DNA of 64,000 bases from Pontibacillus salicampi. Its GTDB lineage: Bacteria; Bacillota; Bacilli; Bacillales; BH030062. The DNA lies in contig NZ_JBHLTP010000004.1 of assembly GCF_042434395.1 (NCBI RefSeq), positions 62,001 to 126,000 on the forward strand, given 5' to 3'. A program made the position numbers and the translations under genes. Under the pieces are notes generated by a model, which saw only the letters and a list, made by a program, of their open reading frames with translations, ran no database searches and was not told where the DNA came from. How positions within the stretch are numbered: the first letter of the stretch is position 1; each line of letters starts with the position of its first letter. This document shows positions 17,339-26,607 of this stretch, piece by piece.

Positions 17339-18567
17339 TGAGTGAAAAAATGAAGATTGAGAACGTATCTAAAATTTTCGGACCTAAGCCTAAATCTATC
17401 ATCCCAATGGTGCAGGAAGGGAAAGAAAAGGATGAAATTCTAGCCGAAACTGGTCACACAGTCGGCGTATATAATGCTTCTATGTCTATTAACCAGGGAG
17501 AAATCTTCGTTATTATGGGGCTTTCAGGTAGTGGGAAATCTACATTAATACGCTGTTTAAATATGCTCAACAAGCCGACGGGTGGAGCTATTTATGTCGA
17601 TGGAGAAAATATTGTCGATTATAATAAGGCTGATTTAAAGAAGTACCGTCAGGATAAGATTGCAATGGTATTCCAGCATTTCGGCCTGTTTAGTCATAGG
17701 ACGGTGCTAGGTAATGTGGAATATGGACTGGAAATTCGTGGAGTAGAGAAGGAAGAGCGGCACGAAATTGCTTTAAAAAATATCGAGGTAGTGGGTCTGA
17801 AAGGGTATGAAGATAAATATCCAGATGAACTATCAGGGGGAATGCAGCAAAGGGTAGGTCTTGCCAGGGCTCTTGCAAATGATCCAGATATTCTGTTGAT
17901 GGATGAGCCGTTTAGTGCTCTAGATCCACTCATTAGAAGGGAAATGCAGCTAGAGCTGTTAGACATTCAGGAACGATTACAAAAAACCATTATCTTCATT
18001 ACTCATGATGTAAATGAAGCTTTTAAAATCGGAGATCGTGTTGCCGTCATGAAGGACGGGAAGGTAGTCCAAATTGGGACTCCTGAGGATATTTTAGATG
18101 AACCAGCAAATGACTATATTGCTAACTTTATTGCCGATATAGATCGATCAAAGGTATTACAGGCTAACCATATAATGATAAAACCAAATGCACTTGTCTC
18201 CGTGAAGGATGGCTTGAAGGTAGCTATTCGGGAGATGGAGGAGAATGGCATTTCCAGTGTGTTTGTAGTAGATAGACAACGTCATTTACAAGGGATTGTA
18301 ACAATTGATGATGCGATTGAAGGGCTGCGGAATAAACAGACGCTGCAGGACGTAATGAGAATAGAAGAGTTTGAAATTGTCCAGGCAGATGATTATGTTC
18401 ACGATTTAATTCCGAAGGCTTTGTATTCTAAATATCCCCTAGCGGTAGTCAATGAAGAAGGTAGAGTGATTGGCTTTATTCTCCGAGTTCATGTACTTGC
18501 TGGGCTTACAGGAGATGAAGCGGTAAGGGAATCGGAAGAACATCAAGAGATACCTGCTAATATGTAA
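17338..18567 (+). CDS. Glycine betaine-type ABC transporter ATPase with CBS domains (OpuAA-like)
   Basis: ATP-hydrolysing subunit of the importer, 409 residues. It has the Walker A motif GLSGSGKST (about residue 62), signature LSGGMQQRVGLARAL, Walker B ILLMDEPFSALD, and the switch histidine in FITHDVNEA. The last 130 residues form a pair of CBS domains, which in OpuA-type transporters sense ionic strength. The N-terminal KIFGPKPKSIIPM is characteristic of the ProV/OpuAA group. The operon ends with a clear terminator. Confidence 0.94.
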   Translation: MSEKMKIENVSKIFGPKPKSIIPMVQEGKEKDEILAETGHTVGVYNASMSINQGEIFVIMGLSGSGKSTLIRCLNMLNKPTGGAIYVDGENIVDYNKADLKKYRQDKIAMVFQHFGLFSHRTVLGNVEYGLEIRGVEKEERHEIALKNIEVVGLKGYEDKYPDELSGGMQQRVGLARALANDPDILLMDEPFSALDPLIRREMQLELLDIQERLQKTIIFITHDVNEAFKIGDRVAVMKDGKVVQIGTPEDILDEPANDYIANFIADIDRSKVLQANHIMIKPNALVSVKDGLKVAIREMEENGISSVFVVDRQRHLQGIVTIDDAIEGLRNKQTLQDVMRIEEFEIVQADDYVHDLIPKALYSKYPLAVVNEEGRVIGFILRVHVLAGLTGDEAVRESEEHQEIPANM

Positions 18568-18575
18568 TACATTGG

Positions 18576-18607
18576 AGCATAGCGAGTAATTCTTGCTATG
18601 CTTTTTA
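18576..18607 (+). terminator. Rho-independent terminator after the opuA-like operon
   Basis: AGCATAGCGAG (18576-18586) pairs with CTTGCTATGCT (18592-18602), with one G-U pair, and is followed by a T run. Confidence 0.88.
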
Positions 18608-18677
18608 GTTGTCCTTTCCCCTTATGTTCAGGTAGGATAAAAAGTGGAAATAGATAACAGAAGGGAGTAAGGATAAG

Positions 18678-19511
18678 ATGAGCTTAACGACAATGACTAC
18701 TCTTCATAATGGAGTGCAAATGCCGTGGGTCGGTCTTGGTGTGTATAAGATGGAAGAAGGCTCTGGTGAAGTGAAGGATGCCGTATTGTCTGCATTAGAT
18801 GTTGGATATCGCAGCATCGATACCGCCTCTTTCTACGAAAATGAAGAAGGGGTTGGCGCTGCATTGGCGGAAACCTCTATTCCACGTGAAGAGCTCTTTG
18901 TAACAACAAAGGTTTGGAACGATGAACAAGGGTATCAGGAAACGTTAGACGCTTTTGAACGTAGCATGGACAAACTTGGTCTAGACTACCTCGATTTATA
19001 TCTTATCCATTGGCCTGTTCCTGGTAAGTATAAAGAATCTTGGCGTGCTTTAGAGAAGCTTTATCAGGATGGGAAAGTAAAAGCTATCGGTGTGAGTAAT
19101 TTCATGGAGCATCATCTAGATGACTTATTACTAGAGGCCAACATTACACCAATGGTCAATCAGGTTGAATTTCATCCACAGCTAAATCTACCGACATTAC
19201 GTCAGTATTGCCAGAACAAACACATACAACTGGAAGCCTGGTCTCCTCTCGCAAGAGGTAACTATTTCGAGGATGAAACAATTCAAGAATTGGCTGCAAC
19301 CTATAACAAGACTCCTGCTCAAATTATATTACGTTGGGATTATCAGCATCACGTTGTGACTATACCAAAGTCTACAAAAAAACATCGTCAGCAGGAAAAC
19401 GCGGATATTTTTGACTTTGCTTTAACTACAGAAGAAATGGCTCGTTTAGATAATTTGAACGAGAACAAGCGTTTAGGACCACATCCAGACGAATTTGATT
19501 ATGATGCATAA
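18678..19511 (+). CDS. Aldo/keto reductase (YvgN/YtbE-like)
   Basis: NADPH-dependent oxidoreductase of the AKR superfamily, 277 residues, single TIM barrel. The catalytic tetrad is recognisable: Asp in SIDTASFYENE, Tyr in the same segment, Lys in TTKVWN, and His in YLIHWPVPG. The C-terminal IPKSTKKHRQQEN binds the NADPH phosphate. Closest remembered relatives are the Bacillus glyoxal/methylglyoxal reductases YvgN and YtbE. The RBS is GAAGGGAG. It is probably a single-gene unit; a strong hairpin separates it from the converging germination operon. Confidence 0.9.
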   Translation: MSLTTMTTLHNGVQMPWVGLGVYKMEEGSGEVKDAVLSALDVGYRSIDTASFYENEEGVGAALAETSIPREELFVTTKVWNDEQGYQETLDAFERSMDKLGLDYLDLYLIHWPVPGKYKESWRALEKLYQDGKVKAIGVSNFMEHHLDDLLLEANITPMVNQVEFHPQLNLPTLRQYCQNKHIQLEAWSPLARGNYFEDETIQELAATYNKTPAQIILRWDYQHHVVTIPKSTKKHRQQENADIFDFALTTEEMARLDNLNENKRLGPHPDEFDYDA

Positions 19512-19523
19512 AAGTCGACTTTT

Positions 19524-19557
19524 GAACCTCCGCTGCACGATGAAGCAGTGGAGGTTC
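19524..19557. terminator. Hairpin between converging aldo/keto reductase and ger operon
   Basis: A 13-bp stem (GAACCTCCGCTGC with GCAGTGGAGGTTC, one G-U) lies between the two stop codons. The T run is poor on both strands, so it may act mainly as a bidirectional block. Confidence 0.65.
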
Positions 19558-19562
19558 TGTAT

Positions 19563-20696
19563 TTAGTTGACGATGCCTGTACGAAGAAGCTTTGTATTAA
19601 TGTTGAAGTTTACTTTAATATCTGGATAGATTTCTCTCCACTTGTCACCTTCTAATGCATCGACCCCCGCATACTTTTGATATTCGAGGCCAAACCCAAT
19701 TGGATCAGATTTCATTTCTATTAACTTACCCAATAGCTGTTCTAACTGTAGAGTAATATTCGTTTCAATTGCTTTCTCTAATTCCTTGACGGTATTTTTG
19801 TCGTCGAGCTTAAGGTCCTCGGATATCTCTAATAATCTTGCCTGTAATTCAATGTTCACATCAAATTCTAGTGCTTTTGGATCCTTCATTTCAATGTTTG
19901 CTTTGCTTCGTATTTGATCCATATCTAAATAAATGCCTTTTAATTCTTCGAATTCTTCTGTTTCGCTCTTTACTTTTAGAAAAGGGGACTTGGGAATAAC
20001 TAGCTCTAAATGACCTGATTTGTATTTAGAATTGATGAGCTTAATATAGAACCCCTCTTTGGCAGAAATTTTGCCAACCATTTTGTCATTTTGAAGTATA
20101 GCAAGATTGCGGATAGTCGCTTTTGAATTTTCAACGTTAATCAGTGGTATGATTGGATCGGAACCGTGGTCGAAATAATTGTATAAGAATTCATGTAATG
20201 TAGTATCTGGAATTTTTTCATCCTTTATATTTTTCTCCAGCAGCTGATGTAAATAGGTCCCTATGTTTGGGGCATCTTCAAAGTTATTAGCTGTTAGTAC
20301 TTCGTTTGCAGTTGTTTCGCTAATGGCGATATAAAGCATATCGGCAATATCGGCATCCCTGTCCATGGTATCCATTAGTCTAATCATGCCTTTTTCAGCC
20401 ATATCACTTCCATACATAATAAGCCGAAGCTGGCCTGAAACAAGCTCCTTACTTGTTTTCAGACTGGCATCGTGCATTAATCCCTTAGCTGTTTTTGCTT
20501 GACTCGTAATAATTTGTGAAATATTCGTTGCATTTGGATCGAATTGAAACAATACGTGTGTTCCTTCCACCCATCCGTTCTCCATCAAATCGTACCCCAC
20601 AACAGTAATGATACCAAGCCGTTCAATGTACTTTTTTTCTACACAAGCCGTTAGCAAGAGCACTAGACAGCAAAAAGGTAACAAAAGCTTCTTCAT
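19563..20696 (-). CDS. Spore germinant receptor C subunit (GerAC/GerKC family lipoprotein)
   Basis: Lipoprotein subunit of a nutrient germinant receptor, 377 residues. The signal ends in the lipobox LLTAC, with Cys18 to be lipidated, followed by VEKKYIERLGIITVVGYD, the family opening in which the protein is described as sensing alongside subunits A and B. It sits on the outer face of the spore inner membrane. It overlaps the B-subunit gene by four bases. The germinant specificity cannot be told from sequence. Confidence 0.92.
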   Translation of the reverse strand: MKKLLLPFCCLVLLLTACVEKKYIERLGIITVVGYDLMENGWVEGTHVLFQFDPNATNISQIITSQAKTAKGLMHDASLKTSKELVSGQLRLIMYGSDMAEKGMIRLMDTMDRDADIADMLYIAISETTANEVLTANNFEDAPNIGTYLHQLLEKNIKDEKIPDTTLHEFLYNYFDHGSDPIIPLINVENSKATIRNLAILQNDKMVGKISAKEGFYIKLINSKYKSGHLELVIPKSPFLKVKSETEEFEELKGIYLDMDQIRSKANIEMKDPKALEFDVNIELQARLLEISEDLKLDDKNTVKELEKAIETNITLQLEQLLGKLIEMKSDPIGFGLEYQKYAGVDALEGDKWREIYPDIKVNFNINTKLLRTGIVN

Positions 20697-21805
20697 GACG
20701 AGTTCCTCCCTTTAGCTATCCATTTCTTTACCGTAACTAAAATAGCTAGCAGGAATGGGTAAACAAAAACAGTATAAAACCCGACCTGGGCTGTAATGTC
20801 CGTTAATGTGTTTACGCTCATTCTGTATTCAAACAAATTGACAAATATATATAAGAGAATAACGATGACAAAGAGAGCGTGTTTTTGTTTTACATGATAG
20901 AGGCGCTTGGCCCCGTAGCTTACTAGCCAGGTGAATAATACAATATTGGGCAGGACAACGAACATCCATAGGGCGACAGCTAGAAAATCAAATCGTTCCA
21001 ATATGGACAGCTGGATAATTTTAAACATCGCTAAAGTAGGCCATATTTGTTCTTCTAGTTGGGGACCGCTAAAATAGCCTATGGAAACAAAAGTAACCAG
21101 AAACGTAAGGATGGTTGTGAGTAGGACTGCTAAATGAGCAGCCAGCGGTGCCTTCTCTTTATTGGTGATGAATGGATAAACAAAGAACAGGATTTCCAGC
21201 CCTAATACGGAGAAGGTGGTCTTATATGCACCAGCCATTAACTCCTGTGGAGAAGCCTGGAGTATTGGAAAATATAAATCAAGATTAATTAATTTTATGG
21301 GTTCATATAACGCAATCACCATCCAGATCGTAGATAGGAAAAAGATGTACGCCACTCCGACTACTACTCTAAATCCTCCTAAAATAGCGTAAAGCGCTAG
21401 AAATAACAGGAAGAAGGTAATTTGAAAGGTTGGCATGTTAGGAAAAATAAACACCTGGACTACCTCTGTGTAATTAAGAATGACGCTGCTCGTTACTGTA
21501 AAGATATATGCTAAATATATTGATCCTAACAAGAGGCTGATATATTTTCCGAAAATATCCTTTTGGATCATGAAGAGGTCGCCATTTTCATACTGCCTTA
21601 GGATATACAGCATGACAATAATGGTGACATGCAAGAAAACACCAGCAATTAACACTGAAATCCAGGCACTGTTCTTCGCTTCCTTATAAATGATTTGCGG
21701 CACACCCATTAGCCCTGCGCCGATCTGCAGGGTGTGGATGACGAAGAATAAATAGAAGGCTGTAATCTGTGCGTTTGGTTTTATGTTTGGACCCGATGTA
21801 TGCAT
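20693..21805 (-). CDS. Spore germinant receptor B subunit (GerAB/GerKB family permease)
   Basis: Ten-helix membrane protein of the APC superfamily, 370 residues, thought to bind the germinant. The N-terminus QITAFYLFFVIHTLQIGAGLMGVPQIIYKEAKNSAW is split here: ITAFYLFF then GVPQIIYKEAK are the family marks, and the remaining sequence is a regular series of hydrophobic segments. It lies eight bases after the A-subunit gene and overlaps the C-subunit gene by four bases, a tight three-gene operon. Confidence 0.93.
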   Translation of the reverse strand: MHTSGPNIKPNAQITAFYLFFVIHTLQIGAGLMGVPQIIYKEAKNSAWISVLIAGVFLHVTIIVMLYILRQYENGDLFMIQKDIFGKYISLLLGSIYLAYIFTVTSSVILNYTEVVQVFIFPNMPTFQITFFLLFLALYAILGGFRVVVGVAYIFFLSTIWMVIALYEPIKLINLDLYFPILQASPQELMAGAYKTTFSVLGLEILFFVYPFITNKEKAPLAAHLAVLLTTILTFLVTFVSIGYFSGPQLEEQIWPTLAMFKIIQLSILERFDFLAVALWMFVVLPNIVLFTWLVSYGAKRLYHVKQKHALFVIVILLYIFVNLFEYRMSVNTLTDITAQVGFYTVFVYPFLLAILVTVKKWIAKGRNSS

Positions 21806-21813
21806 ATAAATCC

Positions 21814-23328
21814 CTACTCATCTATGTCTTTTTTCTCCTTGGCTTTTTTAGCTGAATAACTGTTTGTGTCTTTCGGTTGATTAGCAAACGGTCTGGTGGT
21901 GCTGTAGCTCCATGGCATTCGAAACAGAGAATTGTTTAAATCTCTAAGCTGCAAAGGATAAAGCGGTGCTAAATAAGGACGACCTATGGAGGTCACTTTC
22001 AATAAATGAATAATCAGAAAGGCGAGCATGGAAAAAATGCCAATCAATCCCCATAATCCTGCAAAAATAATCGTTGGGAATCGTATGATTCGAATAGCAG
22101 TTCCCATCATATAGCTCGGTGCTGTGAAGGAAGCAAGTGCACTCAAGGCAATAATGATAATAAGAATGTTACTGGTGAAACCTGCTTTAACTGCAGCCTG
22201 ACCAAGTACAATACCTCCCACAATACCCATCGTCTGACCAACCTTAGTCGGCAGTCGGGCTCCTGCTTCTCGCAGCAGCTCAATGAGTAATTCGAGAAGC
22301 AAAGCTTCCAGCACCGGAGGAAACGGCACGTTCGCTCTTGATTTACCTAAAGAAACTAAAAGGGAGGAAGGTATTACTTCATAATGGAACGTAAGAGCAG
22401 CAACATAAGCTGGTGTAAGGATGATAGAAATAATCATAGCAACAACACGTAATATCCGAATAAAACTCCCCATGTTCCAGCGCATATATATATCTTCTGT
22501 CGATTCAAGAAATGTAAAGGCAGTAGAAGGTGCAATCAGAACGTTTGGACTTTTATCCAGCAGAACTCCCACTTTCCCCTTACTCAAGGAATAGCATAAT
22601 CGGTCAGGCAGTTCCGTTTGAAGTAGCTGAGGGAACACACTCGACGATTTATCTTCAATCATCTGTGCCAATATTGTGCTATCAATCACATCATCCACTA
22701 CCAAATCTTCTATTCGTTGAATGACGGTTTGTACGTTGTCCTGATCTGCTAAAGAGTCTAAGTAAATAACTCGAACCTCGGTAGGAATTCTTTCTCCGAC
22801 GATGATTTTCTTTGTTTGCAGGTCAGGAGTATCCATTCTCCACTGAATAATATTCAGATTTGTAACGATGGATTCTGTGAAGGCCAGCTGTGGACCAAAG
22901 ACAAGCGACTCGTTCTCTGCTTTCGCAACTGCCCTGCGCTCTAATTCTGGTATAAGATATGTTAATGCTTTTTCATCATTCTCTACATAAATACACACAG
23001 ACCCTTGGATTAATTTTTCTGCGATGGTTTTCACATCATCCTGGGTAGAGCCACCCCCAAGCGGCAATTCGTTCATAATCGCAGTATGGTCCAGTGGAGA
23101 TGCTTGGATATGAATTAGAGGAGGTAATAGGCTCTTATTCAGCTGATCCTTTTTGATTTGATATGTGATATAAAAAACAGCAACCTTTTTCTGCTGAATG
23201 GTAAATTCAGCCATGTTTAAATCTGTGTTTTCTTTAAAAACATCCTTTAGCTTTTGATGGAGCGCATCAATAGTAAAAGGGAAATGACTGCTGTTACTAG
23301 TATTGGAAGATGCTTTCTTTCTCCTCAT
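21814..23328 (-). CDS. Spore germinant receptor A subunit (GerAA/GerKA family)
   Basis: First gene of the germinant receptor operon, 504 residues. A soluble N-terminal domain of about 280 residues precedes four or five membrane segments. Family motifs include the segment GKVGVLLDKSPNVLIAP, the central NVPFPPVLEALLLELLIELLREAGARLP (split: PFPPVLEALL then LREAGARLP) and KVGQTMGIVGGIVLGQAAV. It acts in the spore inner membrane, where nutrient binding triggers ion release. A sigma-G promoter stands upstream, as expected for forespore expression. Confidence 0.94.
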   Translation of the reverse strand: MRRKKASSNTSNSSHFPFTIDALHQKLKDVFKENTDLNMAEFTIQQKKVAVFYITYQIKKDQLNKSLLPPLIHIQASPLDHTAIMNELPLGGGSTQDDVKTIAEKLIQGSVCIYVENDEKALTYLIPELERRAVAKAENESLVFGPQLAFTESIVTNLNIIQWRMDTPDLQTKKIIVGERIPTEVRVIYLDSLADQDNVQTVIQRIEDLVVDDVIDSTILAQMIEDKSSSVFPQLLQTELPDRLCYSLSKGKVGVLLDKSPNVLIAPSTAFTFLESTEDIYMRWNMGSFIRILRVVAMIISIILTPAYVAALTFHYEVIPSSLLVSLGKSRANVPFPPVLEALLLELLIELLREAGARLPTKVGQTMGIVGGIVLGQAAVKAGFTSNILIIIIALSALASFTAPSYMMGTAIRIIRFPTIIFAGLWGLIGIFSMLAFLIIHLLKVTSIGRPYLAPLYPLQLRDLNNSLFRMPWSYSTTRPFANQPKDTNSYSAKKAKEKKDIDE

Positions 23329-23358
23329 GGACTCACCACCATTCGTTAGCTTTAGTGT

Positions 23359-23387
23359 TAGTATGAGAGGAATTGGGAGATTTATGA
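23359..23387 (-). promoter_or_regulatory. Sigma-G (forespore) promoter of the ger operon
   Basis: On the minus strand TCATA (23383-23387) is followed after 17 bases by CATACTA (23359-23365), matching the sigma-G pattern HATR, 17-18 bases, CATWMTA. It ends about 30 bases before the first start codon. The promoter of the yhcN-like gene at 47291 has the same -10 sequence and spacing. Confidence 0.75.
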
Positions 23388-23518
23388 GGAGAAAGAAAAA
23401 TTAACAATAGGCAAGCTATTTTAAGAAATAGGCTACACATAATAAATAACGCTCTATTACATACTAGATAGCAATTAAGAAAGAAAAGTGACGTCGGTCA
23501 TTAAAGGATTGATGGAAG

Positions 23519-24538
23519 ATGAGTCTCCAATTAATTGAAGCATATATTCCTAATAAGCATTTTGAATCTGTAAATGGGAATTTGCGAGAACTGCCACATA
23601 CATCCTATTGGGTTTCTAGTGAATCGAAAGAGCGGATGCTTGTCCGTATATTAGTGGACACAGACGAGGTGGAAGAAGTATTGAATTATTTAGAAAGTGT
23701 CTCGAACGTGGTCGAAGGCTTCGAGACCATGCTTATTCCCGTCCGTACGTATTTATCAAGAGCTACGATTAATGAGGAAGCAGAAGAAGAGAAGGAAATA
23801 GAAGAAAAGGAAGAGAAGGCGATGCTTCTTCGTGCCAGTCGTCATGAATTAATTTCGTATGTTGAGAAAAATAGTGTGACAACGTTAAATTATACGCTAT
23901 TAATATTTTTATCAGCAGTCGTTGGGACAATGGGGTTTATTAAAGATAGTGAGGCTGTTGTTATCGGTTCTATGGTCATTGCCCCATTAATTGGACCTGT
24001 CATTGCCACGGCATTTGCTGCCATTCTTGGCGATTACAAGCTGTTAGGGAAAGCTGCGTTAACCTCATTTATTGGTGTTGGGATAGTTGTATGTATAGCT
24101 ATTTTATTTAATATGATTTTTGATATTGATATCAGTACTAAACAGTATATTACTAGAACGGATGTGACCATTTTTGACTTCTTTTTGGCACTGGCTGCTG
24201 GAGCAGCTGGTTCGATTGCGACGCTGAACAGAAAGTCAGGTAATCTTGTAGGAGTAATGGTTGCTGTTGCTTTATTACCTCCAAATATAGCTTTAGGTAT
24301 GTCGATTGGGAAGGGACTTTGGCAAGAAATGTACGGCTCCCTTCTACTCGTGCTGGTCAACATTATGTGTATCTTGCTTTCGGCTGTAATCGTCTTTTCA
24401 TTAACAGGGATTCGTCCTGTCCGCTGGAAGGAAGTTCAACGAGCCAATGTTTCAAGGTCTTTGTCCATTGTCTTTGTATTGATGATTGTCGTTTCATTAT
24501 TAGCCGTTATTTTTCTTGGTAAAGGGATTGGGCTTTAG
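23519..24538 (+). CDS. DUF389 family membrane protein
   Basis: A 339-residue protein of the DUF389 family of unknown function. Residues 1-85 form a soluble ferredoxin-like region, residues 85-110 are a highly charged Glu/Lys linker (EEAEEEKEIEEKEEKA), and the rest has about six membrane segments with the family motif VIGSMVIAPLIGPVIATAFA and, later, VALLPPNIALGMSIG. Proteins of this type are proposed to be transporters or channels, without a proven substrate. It is divergent from the ger operon. Confidence 0.85.
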   Translation: MSLQLIEAYIPNKHFESVNGNLRELPHTSYWVSSESKERMLVRILVDTDEVEEVLNYLESVSNVVEGFETMLIPVRTYLSRATINEEAEEEKEIEEKEEKAMLLRASRHELISYVEKNSVTTLNYTLLIFLSAVVGTMGFIKDSEAVVIGSMVIAPLIGPVIATAFAAILGDYKLLGKAALTSFIGVGIVVCIAILFNMIFDIDISTKQYITRTDVTIFDFFLALAAGAAGSIATLNRKSGNLVGVMVAVALLPPNIALGMSIGKGLWQEMYGSLLLVLVNIMCILLSAVIVFSLTGIRPVRWKEVQRANVSRSLSIVFVLMIVVSLLAVIFLGKGIGL

Positions 24539-24610
24539 AAGAAAGAAAATGTTTTGTAAATAGTATTGACTTAAGATTTGGAAAATTATATAATCTTTAC
24601 ATCCAATAGA

Positions 24611-24690
24611 GAGGAGGTTACACGATGAAGAATGTATTTGATTGCCATGAATTGAATAGTACGTGTGACCTCTGCTCTGTATTCGTATGA
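24611..24690 (+). CDS. BmrB-like leader peptide (21 residues)
   Basis: A short frame from ATG 24625 to TGA 24690 has a very strong ribosome-binding site (GAGGAGG, 24611-24617; included in the span) and encodes a 21-residue peptide with three cysteines (MKNVFDCHELN then STCDLCSVFV). It is followed by two terminator hairpins and the bmrCD genes. In Bacillus subtilis bmrCD is preceded by bmrB, whose translation controls transcription attenuation under ribosome-targeting antibiotics. Position and architecture are the same here; the peptide is much shorter than BmrB. An inverted repeat ATTCGTA-TGAT-TACGAAT (24681-24698) covers its stop codon. Confidence 0.75.
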
Positions 24691-24734
24691 TTACGAATTC
24701 CATTTCCCATACATACGTATAGGGGGAAAGTATG

Positions 24735-24809
24735 AAGTCACATCAACAGTGTTGTGGCTTTTTTGTATGCAGTTAGCGCATGCGTCACAGGACGTATGTG
24801 CTTTTTTTT
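24735..24809 (+). terminator. Tandem transcription attenuators of bmrCD
   Basis: Two intrinsic terminators stand between the leader peptide and bmrC. The first has an 8-bp stem (AAGTCACA 24735-24742 with TGTGGCTT 24753-24760) and six T. The second has an 11-bp stem (GCGCATGCGTC 24776-24786 with GACGTATGTGC 24791-24801) and eight T. Their position, before the genes rather than after them, shows the operon is off by default and opened by antitermination. Confidence 0.85.
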
Positions 24810-24858
24810 GTGAGATTTGATAGAAATGGCCGGAATATCGAAGGAAGAGGGTGAGAAC

Positions 24859-26607
24859 ATGTTCTCCGTTTTAGGGAAGTTACAATGGTTTTTTAAAGAG
24901 CATTGGTTACGGTATACATTTGCAATCGTATTATTAACGTGTGCGTCCTTTCTGGAAATCATTCCTCCTAAGCTGGTAGGAATCGCGATAGACGAAATTC
25001 AATTTGAAACACTGACTAGCAGTAGGCTAATGGAGCTGATTACATGGTACGTTCTGTTGATTGTGGGAGGGTATGTTCTTTCCTATATTTGGGGTTATAT
25101 GCTTTTCGGTGGAGCTTTTATTCTCGAAAGAAAACTTCGCTCGAACTTAATGGAGCATTTTTTAAGAATGACTCCTGCATTTTTTGGTAAATATCGAACT
25201 GGAGATCTAATGGCGCGCTCTACAAATGATTTAAAAGCAATTTCCATGACGACAGGATTTGGGATTTTAACCTTAGTAGACTCCACATTTTACATGATTA
25301 TGATTGTTGGTGTTATGTTCCTTACTATAAGCTGGAAGCTGACACTGGCAGCATTACTGCCTCTACCCATTATGGCCATTCTTATTAATCGCTACGGAAA
25401 AGCGATTCACGAACGGTTCACGAAAGCTCAATCCGCCTTTAGTGATATGAACGATAATGTTCTGGAATCTGTAAGAGGAGTGAGAGTAATCAGGGCATTT
25501 GTACAGGAGCAGCAGGATGAGCTGCGCTTTCATGACATGACAGAGGACGTGTATAACAAAAATGTGGAAGTAGCAAAAATCGACGCAATGTTCGAGCCAA
25601 CCATTAAAGTGTTAGTTGGTCTCTCTTATACAATTGGTCTTGGCTATGGTGCTAACTTGGTATTTACCAATGCGATAACCCTAGGTCAGCTTGTTTCCTT
25701 TAACGTCTACCTTGGAATGCTTATATGGCCTATGTTCGCTGTCGGGGAACTCATTAACGTTATGCAGCGAGGAAATGCATCTCTAGACCGCGTTAACGAA
25801 ACACTTGATTACCCTTTGGATGTACAGGATCCAGAAGTTCCCAAACAGGTAGATCTCCCAAGGACAATTGTGTTTGATGATGTATCCTTTCGGTATCCAG
25901 AGACTACTTCTCCGCAATTAGAGGGCATTAATGTGAAGGTTCTCCAAGGGGATACTATAGGTGTTGTTGGGAAAACAGGTGCTGGAAAAACGACCTTCTT
26001 TAAACAGCTATTGCGAGATTATAGTGACATGGAGGGGAATCTTACTATCGAGGGAGCTTCTATAAGAGAATTGGCCCTTGATACGACAAGAGGTTGGATT
26101 GGCTATGTTCCACAGGATCAAGTATTGTTTTCTAAAACAGTTAGGGAAAATATACAATTTGGACTAGAAAATGCTTCAGATGAGCAGATTAACCGAATAT
26201 TAGAGCTTGCTCACCTTAAAGATGACATTGATCATTTACCAAAAGGACTGGATACTCTGGTAGGGGAGAGCGGGGTTACCTTATCTGGTGGTCAGAAACA
26301 GCGTGTCTCTCTGGCAAGAGCCCTTATTATGGATCCTGAAATTCTGATTCTTGATGACTCTTTATCAGCAGTTGATGGTAAAACAGAGGCAAATATCATT
26401 AAGCATTTGAGAGAAGAGCGAAGTCATAAGACTACCTTTATATCAGCTCACCGATTATCAGCTGTACAGCATGCAGACCAAATTCTTGTACTAGATGCAG
26501 GAAAGATAGTGGAGCGTGGAACCCATGAAAAGCTGATGGAAGATCAAGGGTGGTATTATGAACAGTTTACAAAACAGCAAATGGGGGATGAGGAGGAGAG
26601 CAGCTAA
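24859..26607 (+). CDS. bmrC: Heterodimeric multidrug ABC exporter subunit BmrC
   Basis: Half of the BmrC-BmrD exporter, 582 residues from the ATG at 24859 (AAGGAAGAGGGTGA before it; an upstream ATG at 24817 adds a stretch absent from BmrC). The opening MFSVLGKLQWFFKEHWLRYT closely follows remembered B. subtilis BmrC (585 residues). Six membrane helices are followed by an ATPase domain: Walker A GKTGAGKTT, signature LSGGQKQR, Walker B ILILDDSLSAVD. The Asp after the Walker B in place of the catalytic Glu marks the degenerate site usual for BmrC. It shares one base with bmrD. Confidence 0.93.
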   Translation: MFSVLGKLQWFFKEHWLRYTFAIVLLTCASFLEIIPPKLVGIAIDEIQFETLTSSRLMELITWYVLLIVGGYVLSYIWGYMLFGGAFILERKLRSNLMEHFLRMTPAFFGKYRTGDLMARSTNDLKAISMTTGFGILTLVDSTFYMIMIVGVMFLTISWKLTLAALLPLPIMAILINRYGKAIHERFTKAQSAFSDMNDNVLESVRGVRVIRAFVQEQQDELRFHDMTEDVYNKNVEVAKIDAMFEPTIKVLVGLSYTIGLGYGANLVFTNAITLGQLVSFNVYLGMLIWPMFAVGELINVMQRGNASLDRVNETLDYPLDVQDPEVPKQVDLPRTIVFDDVSFRYPETTSPQLEGINVKVLQGDTIGVVGKTGAGKTTFFKQLLRDYSDMEGNLTIEGASIRELALDTTRGWIGYVPQDQVLFSKTVRENIQFGLENASDEQINRILELAHLKDDIDHLPKGLDTLVGESGVTLSGGQKQRVSLARALIMDPEILILDDSLSAVDGKTEANIIKHLREERSHKTTFISAHRLSAVQHADQILVLDAGKIVERGTHEKLMEDQGWYYEQFTKQQMGDEEESS

